Assembly: GCA_035627835.1 (NCBI GenBank) | Contig: DASPKX010000183.1 | Span: forward strand, 1-34,724 | Reading direction: 5' to 3' | DNA length: 34,724 bases | Source: DASPKX01 sp035627835 | GTDB lineage: Bacteria; Verrucomicrobiota; Verrucomicrobiia; Limisphaerales; SXQI01 | Shown here: piece after piece, positions 21,918 to 29,788 of the stretch | Numbering within the stretch: the stretch's first letter is position 1 | How the letters are laid out: each line of letters starts with the position of its first letter | Notes under the pieces: model-generated | The model's database searches: none | What the model was told of the DNA's origin: nothing | Seen by the model: the letters and a program-made list of their open reading frames with translations, nothing else | Program-made: the position numbers and the translations under genes

Positions 21918-23204
21918 TTAGGCCTTAATGACCTGGCCAGGCTTAGTCTGGACCTTGGTCATTGCATTCCGCGTGTCGATGATGCACTCCGCCCATTCCG
22001 CCAGTTCCTGATAATTCACCGCATCGTGCGCCGTGGAGATCAACACCGCGTCATAGCTGGAAACGACTTCCCGCTTCCACTCCACAGACGGTGTGCCCGT
22101 CCAGGCTCCATGCTCGCGCGTCGGCAGAATGACCGGAATGTGCGGGTCGTAATAGGCCACTTGCGCCCCCTGGCTCTTCAAGAGGTCCAGCAGCACAAAA
22201 GTCGGTGATTCGCGCATGTCGTCCACGTTGGACTTATATGCCAAACCAAGAATAAGCACTTTGCTGCCGTTAACGGGCTTGCGGCGCGCGTTCAACGCTT
22301 CGGCAACCTTGCGAACCACATGCTGCGGCATGGCGGTGTTAATCTCACCGGCCAGTTCGATAAAGCGGGTGTGCTGCCCGAACTCCCGGGCTTTCCAGGT
22401 GAGATAGAAAGGATCAATCGGAATGCAATGCCCGCCGAGCCCTGGGCCCGGGTAAAACGCCATGTATCCGAATGGCTTGGTTTTGGCGGCGTTGATCACT
22501 TCCCAGACATCAATGCCCATGGCCTCATAAACAACCTTTAGTTCGTTCACCAACGCGATGTTCACGCTGCGGAAAATATTTTCGAGCAACTTGGTCGCCT
22601 CGGCGGCGCGGCAAGAGGACATCGGAATGATCGTCTTGATCGCTTTTGCGTAGAGTGCGCTGGCCTTCTCCAGACAGGCGGGCGTAAGCCCGCCGACGAC
22701 TTTTGGAATAACGGCCACTTTGCTGTTCGGATTGCCGGGATCTTCGCGCTCTGGCGAAAACGCGAGATGGAAATCAACACCGGCTTTTTTGCCGGAGCCC
22801 TTTTCAAGAACCTTGAGCAAATCTTCGTCTGTGGTGCCGGGATAAGTGGTGGATTCAAGAACCACGAGGGCTCCTTTTTGCAGGTAGGGCGCGATGCTCT
22901 CGCCGGTGATCAGAATGTAGGAGATGTCTGGCTCGCGATTTTTATTGAGCGGCGTGGGAACGCAGATGATGACCGCTTCCACTTCCTTGACGCGGGAAAA
23001 GTCGGTGGATGCTTCGACGCGCTTGGCCGCGAGCTGCTCCTGGATGGCGGAGCTTTCGATGTGCTTGATGAAGCTTTTGCCAGAATTGATAGACGTCACC
23101 TTGGCAGGATCAATGTCCAGCCCGAGCACAGAAACCCCCGAGCGCGCGAACTGCAACGCCAGTGGCAAACCCACATACCCCAACCCAACTACTGCAATCT
23201 TCAT
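21918..23204 (-). CDS. UDP-sugar 6-dehydrogenase, WbpA-type (UDP-GlcNAc to UDP-GlcNAcA)
   Basis: A 428-residue cytoplasmic NAD+-dependent enzyme oxidising the C6 hydroxyl of a UDP-sugar to a carboxylate. The Rossmann motif GLGYVGLPLA (7-16), VPTPLNKNREPD (82-93), the ESTTYPGTT loop (117-125), FSPEREDPGN (149-158) and the catalytic Cys260 in GGHCIPIDPFYL are clear, with a C-terminal NAD/UDP domain (KVLILGLAYKSNVDDMRESP). The FSPERxDPGN form and the WbpE-like neighbour favour UDP-N-acetylglucosamine as substrate over UDP-glucose. The ATG at 23204 starts the Rossmann strand directly. A perfect AGGAGG at 23255-23260 lies too far upstream to serve this start. Confidence 0.92.
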   Translation of the reverse strand: MKIAVVGLGYVGLPLALQFARSGVSVLGLDIDPAKVTSINSGKSFIKHIESSAIQEQLAAKRVEASTDFSRVKEVEAVIICVPTPLNKNREPDISYILITGESIAPYLQKGALVVLESTTYPGTTDEDLLKVLEKGSGKKAGVDFHLAFSPEREDPGNPNSKVAVIPKVVGGLTPACLEKASALYAKAIKTIIPMSSCRAAEATKLLENIFRSVNIALVNELKVVYEAMGIDVWEVINAAKTKPFGYMAFYPGPGLGGHCIPIDPFYLTWKAREFGQHTRFIELAGEINTAMPQHVVRKVAEALNARRKPVNGSKVLILGLAYKSNVDDMRESPTFVLLDLLKSQGAQVAYYDPHIPVILPTREHGAWTGTPSVEWKREVVSSYDAVLISTAHDAVNYQELAEWAECIIDTRNAMTKVQTKPGQVIKA

Positions 23205-23314
23205 ATAAATGATAACGAGGGCCGAATCCCGAAAAGGACCGGAAAGGCGCAACCCCTCCTATTTCAGCCGATGACTAGTCGCATGATTCACCGCTTTTAC
23301 AAGCCCATTCAAAT

Positions 23315-23342
23315 CGGTCGCAGCCGCTCTGGCAAGCGACCG
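23315..23342 (-). terminator. Candidate hairpin downstream of the Aas-like gene
   Basis: CGGTCGC (23315-23321) pairs with GCGACCG (23336-23342), a perfect 7-bp stem with a 14-nt loop, 26 nt after the stop at 23369. On the minus strand it is followed by ATTTGAATGG, so the T tract is poor. It could separate this gene from the wbpA-wbpE operon. Confidence 0.4.
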
Positions 23343-23368
23343 GGCAGGGGACGCAGTCCGGGGGCCTG

Positions 23369-25561
23369 TTAATGATGCTCGTGCTCCGCCTCCGGCTCGT
23401 CGTGGACTTCACCATGCAACTCGCCTGCCGCTATGGCCCGCTGGATCTCGCGATGGTTCACTTTGCCGGTGCCGAGCTTCGGAATGTCTTTCACGTAGCG
23501 CAACTCACGAGGGGCGGCCAGGTTGCTCAAGCCCTTCTCCCGAATCGCCTGGCGAATGGCGCGCAAGTTCACACGGGTGTCATTCGCCACCGCAATGAGC
23601 GCCTCGCCTTTTTCGGCATCCGGTCGGGACACCACAGCGATCTGGCATCGCAATCCGTAATCCGGAAAGGCTCCGGCCAACGCTTCTTCCACCGCAGTCA
23701 GGCTCACCATTTCGCCTGAGATTTTCGCGAATCGTTTTAAGCGGCCGCGGATGTGCAGGTAACCATCGGCATCCACTGAAACAATGTCACCAGTGTCATA
23801 CCAGCCATTCAACGCCTTAAAAGCTTCGTTGGCGTCGGGGTTGAGGTAACCGCGCATGATGTTCGGGCCGCGCACGAATAATCGTCCGCCTTCCTCCACC
23901 CCTTCCACAGGCTCAATGCGCGCTTCCATGCCCGGCATCAAATGGCCCACTGAGCCGTAGCGGGGATTTAACGGCGTGTTCACGCTGACGCAGGGGGCGC
24001 ATTCTGTCGCGCCGTACCCTTCGAGCACGCGCACCCCAAAGCGTTGCGACCAGGTCTGCGAGGTGGCTTCCTGCAACTTTTCTGCCGCGGCAAACAGATA
24101 GCGCAGGCTGCGGAAGTCGTAAGGGTGCGCTTTGCGGGCGTAACCGTTTAGGAAGGTGTTCGTGCTGAGGAGCACCGTGCAATCCATATTGTAGAACACC
24201 GTGGGCACCACTCGGTAATGGAGCGGCGATGGATAAAGGTAAACGAACATGCCGCGCACGAGCGACAGCAGGGTTCCCACCGTCAGCCCGAAGCTATGGA
24301 ACAACGGCAGGCAATTGAAAATGCGGTCGTTGTCCATCAGATCGGTAACCGCCAGCATTTGGCGAATGTTCGCCAGGATGTTCTTGTGTGTAAGCTCGAC
24401 CCCTTTGGGGACCCCTTCCGAACCGCTTGTGAAAAGCACAACCGCCGGCTGATCTTCCGGTGTGAACGGGTTCAAGCGGCGGCCAATGGAACGTGGGTTC
24501 CAGCTCAAACGCAGAGCGGCGCCGAGCTTTTGCGCCGGGGTGATTTTTGCCCGGACGTCTTCGAGGTAAATGATTTTAACTTTGGCTTGCTCGAGGGCGC
24601 TGATGTCGAGCTTGGCTCGCTGCAGGAAGGCTTTTGAAGTAATGATCTCAGACAAGCCAGCGAGCTTCACGCATGCGAGCATCACGGCTGGGCCAGTAGA
24701 GAAATTCAGGATTGCTGGTGTGCGGTCGAGCGCCCAAAGCGCCATCAGCACGATCGGTGTGGCGTTCACGTTGGGCAGCAGCACACCGACGCGGCGGTTG
24801 GCGGAGAGCTGCGGCTCCATCGCTGCCGCTAGCAGATCCGCGCCAATGAGGATGCGTTTATAAGTCAGCACTGTGCCAGTGGCGTCCTCAATGGCCACCT
24901 TTTTGGGCGCCGTTTCGGCGTTGCGGGCGATGGCCAGGAGGAGATTCCGCTCGCCCAACTCCATCTCGATTCGGAATTGCTGCTCGACCATCATGTTGCG
25001 CAGCCACTCCGTCAGCTTTCCACGTGCCGCCGTGACGCTCATGTGCCCGAAGGTGGGCGGTTTGACCGCCTCACTGAAGTGGGCCGTCACTTTAGGGAAC
25101 CAGAGTTTGTACCCGTTATTCGGCGAAGCCAGGATGCGGCTGGCGCCGCGCAAGTAGCAGGTGATGACTTTCGCGTTTGTTTTTTGCAGGAGAAAGCCAG
25201 TTCCCTCGAACAGCTTCATGAGCACGCCCGTGCGGGAAAGGCGGCCTTCGGGGAACACAACGAGCCGTCCATTGTTCTGGAGCAGTTCCGCCATGTGTTT
25301 CACCGCGTAGGGCGACGCGGTGTCGATGGGGAAGGTCTGCTTATTGATCATGATCCGGCGATGAAGCCAGGTCTTCTGTGCGGTCGTGCTGGAAGTCACG
25401 AACTTCCAGTCTTCATCCAGGCAGACCCAGAGCATGAGCCAATCGACCCAGGAGGAGTGGTTGGGGAGGAGGAGCACGGGGCCGGGGGTCTTGAGGACCA
25501 TCTCGTCGAAGGTCCGAAACCCAAACAACATCCGCAGCAGCGCCCGAAAGAAAGCTCTCAT
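23369..25561 (-). CDS. aas: Bifunctional lysophospholipid acyltransferase / acyl-ACP synthetase, Aas-like
   Basis: A 730-residue fusion (E. coli Aas is 719). Residues 1-200 are a PlsC-type acyltransferase: HX4D motif NHSSWVD (34-40) and VVFPEGRLS (101-109). Residues about 210-700 are an AMP-forming acyl-activating domain: TSGSEGVPKGVELTHKN (378-394), LEGYGATECAP, WYDTGDIVS and, near the C-terminus, LGTGKVNHREI with the catalytic Lys. In E. coli, Aas re-acylates 2-acyl-lysophosphatidylethanolamine at the inner membrane using ACP-bound fatty acids. No LplT flippase domain is fused or adjacent. The protein ends in an acidic, His-rich tail (EPEAEHEHH). It is transcribed towards the sugar genes but 164 nt and a hairpin separate them. 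Confidence 0.9.
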   Translation of the reverse strand: MRAFFRALLRMLFGFRTFDEMVLKTPGPVLLLPNHSSWVDWLMLWVCLDEDWKFVTSSTTAQKTWLHRRIMINKQTFPIDTASPYAVKHMAELLQNNGRLVVFPEGRLSRTGVLMKLFEGTGFLLQKTNAKVITCYLRGASRILASPNNGYKLWFPKVTAHFSEAVKPPTFGHMSVTAARGKLTEWLRNMMVEQQFRIEMELGERNLLLAIARNAETAPKKVAIEDATGTVLTYKRILIGADLLAAAMEPQLSANRRVGVLLPNVNATPIVLMALWALDRTPAILNFSTGPAVMLACVKLAGLSEIITSKAFLQRAKLDISALEQAKVKIIYLEDVRAKITPAQKLGAALRLSWNPRSIGRRLNPFTPEDQPAVVLFTSGSEGVPKGVELTHKNILANIRQMLAVTDLMDNDRIFNCLPLFHSFGLTVGTLLSLVRGMFVYLYPSPLHYRVVPTVFYNMDCTVLLSTNTFLNGYARKAHPYDFRSLRYLFAAAEKLQEATSQTWSQRFGVRVLEGYGATECAPCVSVNTPLNPRYGSVGHLMPGMEARIEPVEGVEEGGRLFVRGPNIMRGYLNPDANEAFKALNGWYDTGDIVSVDADGYLHIRGRLKRFAKISGEMVSLTAVEEALAGAFPDYGLRCQIAVVSRPDAEKGEALIAVANDTRVNLRAIRQAIREKGLSNLAAPRELRYVKDIPKLGTGKVNHREIQRAIAAGELHGEVHDEPEAEHEHH

Positions 25562-25910
25562 GATGAAGGTTTCCGGGGAGTTGTAGCGCTTGTGAGGGTT
25601 CGCGCACAGATAATACCGTGTGCCGCGACGGAAGCTCGTGTGACCGCAACCTTTAGATGAGGCGGGGTTTTCGAAATGCCGTTTGTGGCGCTGGAAAACG
25701 CAAGCTGAAGCTTGCGGCTACATGGCAAGCGCTTTTCGGGTCATGTAGCCGCAACCTTTAGGTTGCGCAGGGGTCTCCACATATCCCATTGGCGGCACGG
25801 AAGAACCCAAGCTGAACCTTCCGGCTACACATCATCGTTTTCCGGCGGGCTCGCTCCGGGTGACTATTCGCGGCTTTGTTTAAACCTGGGCGTCTGTTAA
25901 AGGAGCGGCA
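25562..25910. repeat. Intergenic region with four palindromic REP-like units (25640-25830)
   Basis: This 349-nt gap between divergent genes holds no gene. Unit 2 (25700-25724) contains GCAAGC-TGAA-GCTTGC followed by GGCTACATG. Unit 3 (25742-25767), in the opposite orientation, reads CATGTAGCC then GCAACC-TTTA-GGTTGC. Each has a perfect 6-bp hairpin, the stem bases differing in a compensating way, and the two units can also pair with each other through GCGGCTACATG/CATGTAGCCGC. Unit 4 (25807-25830) resembles unit 2 but has lost perfect pairing. Unit 1 (about 25640-25656) is a partial copy of unit 3. The last part supplies the AGGAG ribosome binding site (25901-25905) of the next gene. Confidence 0.65.
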
Positions 25911-27056
25911 GTGCGGACGATCTATTTCGATTACAACGCCACCACGCCCCTCGACCCTGCCGTTCGCGAGGCGATGGATCCGTGCCTGGGCGAGATGTAC
26001 GGAAACCCTTCGAGCGTTCATCATGTTGGTCGCAAAGCCCGTGCCGCGCTCGATGAAGCGAGATACCGGGTTTCCCAGGTTTGGAAATCGAAGCCGAGTG
26101 AGGTGATTTTCACCAGCGGCGGCACGGAGAGTAATAATATGGCGATTTTCGGCGCAGCGCGGTTGCGCCGGGATCAAGGGAAACATCTCATCACGAGCGC
26201 GATCGAGCACCATTCCGTGCTGCATGCCTTTCAGCGCTTGGAACGCCGCGAAGGGTTTCAAGTCACTTACGTCCGGCCGAATAGCGATGGGGTGGTAGAG
26301 TTGGAAGCTGTGGCTGAAGCTCTAAGGCCTGACACAACACTCGTGAGCGTCATGGCGGCGAATAATGAAACAGGAGCCCTCCAGCCGTTCGCCGGCATTG
26401 GAGACCTGTGTCGCGCCAAAGGCGTGTTGTACCACTGCGATGCCGCGCAATTTTTTGGAAAATTGCCGGTGGAGAGCATTGATGCGTTTCACGCTGATCT
26501 CGTGACCTTTTGCGCGCATAAACTGCATGGCCCGAAAGGGGCAGGGGCTCTCTTTATTAAGTCACCCCTCTTACCCGAGCCTATCATCGTCGGGGGCGGG
26601 CACGAAAATGAGCGGCGGGCCGGGACGGAGAACCTTGGCGCGATACTCGGCTTAACCGCCAGTATTGAGCGGTTCACCCGTGAACCGGTGTTTCCGAAGG
26701 ATCAACTGCAAGCCTGGACTGACCGGATCGTTCAAGAACTAACAAAGATGGATGGCGTGACGTTGCGCGGCCCCAGGAAAGAACGCCTTCCTAATACGGC
26801 GTCGTTCACGGTGGACGGAGCAGACAGCATGTCTTTGATGGCTGGTCTGGATCTGGAAGGAATCTGCGCGTCGAGCGGGTCTGCGTGTTCCGCTGGCTCG
26901 CTGGAGCCCTCGCATGTGCTTACGGCGATGGGGGTGCCGAACGACCTGGCGAACTCGTTCGTTCGATTTTCTTTGGGGCGGGAGAACACCGAGGAGGAGG
27001 TTTCTGAGACAATTCGTCTCTTTCCGATGGTGGTGGAGCGGATCCGAAGCGCCTGA
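25911..27056 (+). CDS. Cysteine desulfurase, NifS/IscS family
   Basis: A 381-residue PLP enzyme that takes sulfur from cysteine for Fe-S clusters, thiolated tRNA and cofactors. The start is GTG 25911, preceded by AGGAG with 5-nt spacing. Motifs: YFDYNATTPLDP (5-16), GNPSSVHHVG (31-40), FTSGGTESNN (67-76), AIEHHSVL, HCDAAQFFGK, the PLP Lys204 in CAHKLHGPKG, and the catalytic Cys326 in SSGSACSAG on a group I-type mobile loop. No IscU/SufU scaffold or mnmA/thiI gene is next to it, so its sulfur acceptor cannot be named. The Moco pathway (moeA at the left end) is a possible but distant user. dnaN follows after 211 nt. Confidence 0.93.
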   Translation: MRTIYFDYNATTPLDPAVREAMDPCLGEMYGNPSSVHHVGRKARAALDEARYRVSQVWKSKPSEVIFTSGGTESNNMAIFGAARLRRDQGKHLITSAIEHHSVLHAFQRLERREGFQVTYVRPNSDGVVELEAVAEALRPDTTLVSVMAANNETGALQPFAGIGDLCRAKGVLYHCDAAQFFGKLPVESIDAFHADLVTFCAHKLHGPKGAGALFIKSPLLPEPIIVGGGHENERRAGTENLGAILGLTASIERFTREPVFPKDQLQAWTDRIVQELTKMDGVTLRGPRKERLPNTASFTVDGADSMSLMAGLDLEGICASSGSACSAGSLEPSHVLTAMGVPNDLANSFVRFSLGRENTEEEVSETIRLFPMVVERIRSA

Positions 27057-27070
27057 ATTAAGCGCCAGTA

Positions 27071-27185
27071 ACCTGTGAACAGGTGTTAGCCCAATGGAAC
27101 AATCAGGGTTTCCCCGAGTTGCTGGGGAAAATGCCCAATGTTGCTGGCCCCTGTCTTTTCGCGCAACTGCCTGTCTCTAAGGCAG
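27071..27185 (+). other. Three hairpins between the cysteine desulfurase gene and dnaN
   Basis: ACCTGT/ACAGGT (27071-27076 and 27079-27084), TTTCCCC/GGGGAAA (27109-27115 and 27124-27130, perfect 7 bp, 8-nt loop) and CTGCCT/AGGCAG (27167-27172 and 27180-27185, 7-nt loop) follow one another after the stop at 27056. The second is the best terminator-like stem, though only AAAATG follows it. 27211-27262 is then markedly AT-rich for this window and probably holds the dnaN promoter, though no clean -35/-10 pair can be chosen. Confidence 0.4.
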
Positions 27186-27267
27186 GTGCGACGTTATTGG
27201 TGTTGTTCACGGCCCTTAATAAGAAGAGTCTTTCTTTAATACAGAAAGAATAGTAGTAAGAGCGCCC

Positions 27268-28377
27268 ATGAAACTGGCCATTCACAAAGATCAGTTGATC
27301 GCTGGGTTGCAAGCTGTTCAGAACGTTGTGAACGCCCGCACCACTCTCCCGATCCTTTACAATGTCCTCGTTCGCGCAGAGGGCGATCGGGTCAGTTTCA
27401 CCGGCACAGACCTGGATGTAACGATTACTTCCACCGTCCCTGCCACGGTTCAGACGCCCGGAGCTACCACCTTACCCGCTAAACGCCTGTTCAGCCTCGT
27501 GCGCGAGTTGCCCAGCGGCGAGCTGGAGATCGAGGTGGACGGGAAGAATTACTGCGCCATTCGTGCAGGAGCCTCATTCTACCGCATCCACGGCCTCCCA
27601 GCGGAGGATTTCCCCCCTCTGCCTAACCTGACCGAGGCTCGCCGCATCGAGCTGCCCCAGGAGAAGTTCCGCGCGTTGCTGAAGAAGACTTCTTACGCGA
27701 TCTCCACCGATGAAACTCGCCACGTGCTGAACGGCATCTTCCTGAGCCTGCGCGACCACAAGTTGACCCTCGTCGCCACCGATGGCCGGCGACTGGCATT
27801 GTCGGACGAGGATATTGATGTTCCCGCAGGCGCTGAAGGGGAATGCATTGTCCCGACGAAGGCTATCAATGAGCTGACCCGCCTGCTGCAACCTGGCGGA
27901 ACCTTGGAGATCAAGGTGGGCAACAACCAGATCGGCTTCACCTTGAACGACGACAAGAATCTGCCAGTCGTGGTGATTTCGAAGCTGGTGGAGGGAACGT
28001 ATCCCAACTACCGCCAGGTCATCCCAGCTGAGCCAAAGCAACGCATCCCCCTCAGCCGCGAGGAACTGCTCGGGGCGCTGCGCCGCGCGGAGTTGATGAC
28101 GAGCGACAAGAACAATTCCGTGAAGCTGATGTTCGCCAACAACACACTGACCATCACCGCCAACACCCCTGACGTGGGCGAAGGGCGTGAAATGCTGGCG
28201 GTGAAGTATGGGGGCGAAGAGCTGGCCATTGCGTTCAACCCGATTTACCTGATGGACCCGCTCAAGGCTCTCGACAACGACGAGGTGTTCCTCGAGTTGA
28301 TCGACGAGTTGAGCCCGGGGATGCTCAAGATAAATGGGCCGTTCCTTTACGTGCTGATGCCCATGCGCATGTCCTAA
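27268..28377 (+). CDS. dnaN: DNA polymerase III subunit beta (sliding clamp)
   Basis: A 369-residue clamp protein, close to the usual 366-380. It forms a homodimeric ring that tethers polymerase to DNA. The N-terminal MKLAIHKDQLIAGLQAVQNVVNARTTLPIL is cut short here to its hallmark VNARTTLPILYNVLVRA; later come RHVLNGIFLSL, LVATDGRRLAL, the interdomain LVEGTYPNYRQVIP and the C-terminal YVLMPMRMS, close to the conserved 'MPMR(L/M)' end that lines the protein-binding pocket. The ATG at 27268 is preceded by a GAGCGCCC leader with only a weak SD. Neither dnaA nor recF/gyrB is next to it, unlike the common dnaA-dnaN-recF order. A nuclease gene follows after 13 nt. Confidence 0.97.
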   Translation: MKLAIHKDQLIAGLQAVQNVVNARTTLPILYNVLVRAEGDRVSFTGTDLDVTITSTVPATVQTPGATTLPAKRLFSLVRELPSGELEIEVDGKNYCAIRAGASFYRIHGLPAEDFPPLPNLTEARRIELPQEKFRALLKKTSYAISTDETRHVLNGIFLSLRDHKLTLVATDGRRLALSDEDIDVPAGAEGECIVPTKAINELTRLLQPGGTLEIKVGNNQIGFTLNDDKNLPVVVISKLVEGTYPNYRQVIPAEPKQRIPLSREELLGALRRAELMTSDKNNSVKLMFANNTLTITANTPDVGEGREMLAVKYGGEELAIAFNPIYLMDPLKALDNDEVFLELIDELSPGMLKINGPFLYVLMPMRMS

Positions 28378-28390
28378 GCAGCCAGGTTGC

Positions 28391-29785
28391 ATGCGGGTTC
28401 ACTTTCACGGGGCGACACGGACCACCACAGGGTCCATGTTTTTGCTGGAAGTGAACCGGCAGAAGATCCTGCTGGAGTGCGGTCTCTTCCAGGGCCGCCG
28501 CGAAGACACCATCGAGCGAAACCGCCGTTTTCCGTTCGACCCATCCGAACTGAGCGCGGTCCTGCTGAGCCACGCGCACATCGATCATTGCGGCAACTTG
28601 CCGAACCTGGTGAAGAATGGCTTTACGGGGAACATTTACTGCACCTTCGCCACGCGCGATCTCGCCAGCATCATGCTGGAAGACTCGGCTGAGGTTCAAC
28701 GCGCGGACGCGGAGTTCGTTTCCAAACAGCGGGCAAAGAAAGGGCTGGCTCCCGTTGAGGCGCTCTACACTCCCACTGAGGCCGAAGCCGCTGTGCGCCA
28801 GTTCGTGACGCTCAATTACGAACGTCCGATCCAGGTCGCAGACGGTGTTCACGTCACGTTCCGTGATGCCGGACACATTTTGGGATCGGCTCAGGTCATT
28901 CTCGACATCAATGAAAAGGGCCGGAAGTTCCGCTATCTCTTCAGCGGAGATATTGGGCGCGGGAACGATGAGATTCTGCGCGACCCGCTGCCTGTTGAAG
29001 GTGTCGATTTCCTGCAGATCGAAAGCACTTACGGCGGTCGTGAGCACACGGCTAAGACCAACGCGCTCGAGAGCCTGCGCGATCTGGTCAAGGGAGCGCT
29101 CGAGCGCAAAGCCAAGGTGATCATCCCCGCGTTCTCTGTCGGAAGAACGCAGCAGATCGTTTATATGCTCCACCAGATGACGCTCTCTGGAGAGCTTCCT
29201 CGGTGCCCGATCTTCGTGGACTCACCGTTGAGCGTGAACGCCAGTGAGGTTTACCGCCTGCACCCGGAGTGCTTTAACGAGCGCATCTACAGTTTCCTCC
29301 GCGAGAAGGCCAATCCGTTCGGCATGGAGAACCTCACGTACATTCGCCATGTGGAGCACTCGCGGAAGCTGAACGAACTCGAAGGCGCCGCGATCATCAT
29401 TAGCGCCTCGGGGATGGCTGAAGCCGGGCGCATTCGCCACCATCTGAAGAACAACCTGGGCAACGCGGCGAACCTGGTGCTGTTTATCGGCTATTGCGCG
29501 GAGCACACTCTGGGGGCGCAGATCCTCGCCAGGAAACCCACCGTGAACATTTTCGGCGAGCCGACAGCGGTCCGCGCGCAGATTGCCTCCATCGACGCCT
29601 TCTCTGGCCACGCAGATAGAAGTGAGTTGATCGATTACGTGAAGCGATTGAGCGGGCCCATGCGCAAGATCAGCGTGGTGCATGGCGAAGAATCCCAATG
29701 CTTGGCTTTCACTGAAGCCCTCAAAGAATTGAAGCCTGGCGCTGATATTCGCGCGCCGGAACGGGACGAAGTCCTCGAATTTTAG
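28391..29785 (+). CDS. Metallo-beta-lactamase / beta-CASP RNA-processing nuclease (CPSF/YsH1-like)
   Basis: A 464-residue predicted RNase. The MBL part has HAHIDHCG (His61, His63, Asp65, His66), DAGHILGSAQ, and FSGDIGR, the di-zinc ligands. The beta-CASP insert includes IPAFSVGRTQQIVYML and VDSPLSVNASEVY. IIISASGMAEAGRIRHHLK and DAFSGHADRSEL complete the A, B and C motifs of the family and the C-terminal RMMBL domain. Homologues cut RNA as endonucleases or 5' exonucleases. The ATG lies 13 nt after the dnaN stop, so it is very likely in the dnaN operon; the functional reason is unclear. It ends 3 nt before the convergent pdeM stop. DNA-directed activity (SNM1-like) is less likely because the SNM1-type sequence pattern is absent. 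Confidence 0.9.
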   Translation: MRVHFHGATRTTTGSMFLLEVNRQKILLECGLFQGRREDTIERNRRFPFDPSELSAVLLSHAHIDHCGNLPNLVKNGFTGNIYCTFATRDLASIMLEDSAEVQRADAEFVSKQRAKKGLAPVEALYTPTEAEAAVRQFVTLNYERPIQVADGVHVTFRDAGHILGSAQVILDINEKGRKFRYLFSGDIGRGNDEILRDPLPVEGVDFLQIESTYGGREHTAKTNALESLRDLVKGALERKAKVIIPAFSVGRTQQIVYMLHQMTLSGELPRCPIFVDSPLSVNASEVYRLHPECFNERIYSFLREKANPFGMENLTYIRHVEHSRKLNELEGAAIIISASGMAEAGRIRHHLKNNLGNAANLVLFIGYCAEHTLGAQILARKPTVNIFGEPTAVRAQIASIDAFSGHADRSELIDYVKRLSGPMRKISVVHGEESQCLAFTEALKELKPGADIRAPERDEVLEF

Positions 29786-29788
29786 TTT

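Noticed and set aside
20707..21921. 404-codon plus-strand frame over the aminotransferase gene
   Set aside because: The minus strand encodes an intact DegT-family enzyme with all motifs; the plus frame has shadow-type composition.
23255..23260. Perfect AGGAGG as ribosome binding site for a longer WbpA start (TTG 23252)
   Set aside because: Spacing to the TTG is only 2 nt and the ATG at 23204 begins exactly at the conserved Rossmann strand.
27057..27267. Possible chromosomal origin beside dnaN
   Set aside because: No dnaA nearby and no clear TTATCCACA-type boxes; the AT-rich part is short enough to be a promoter.
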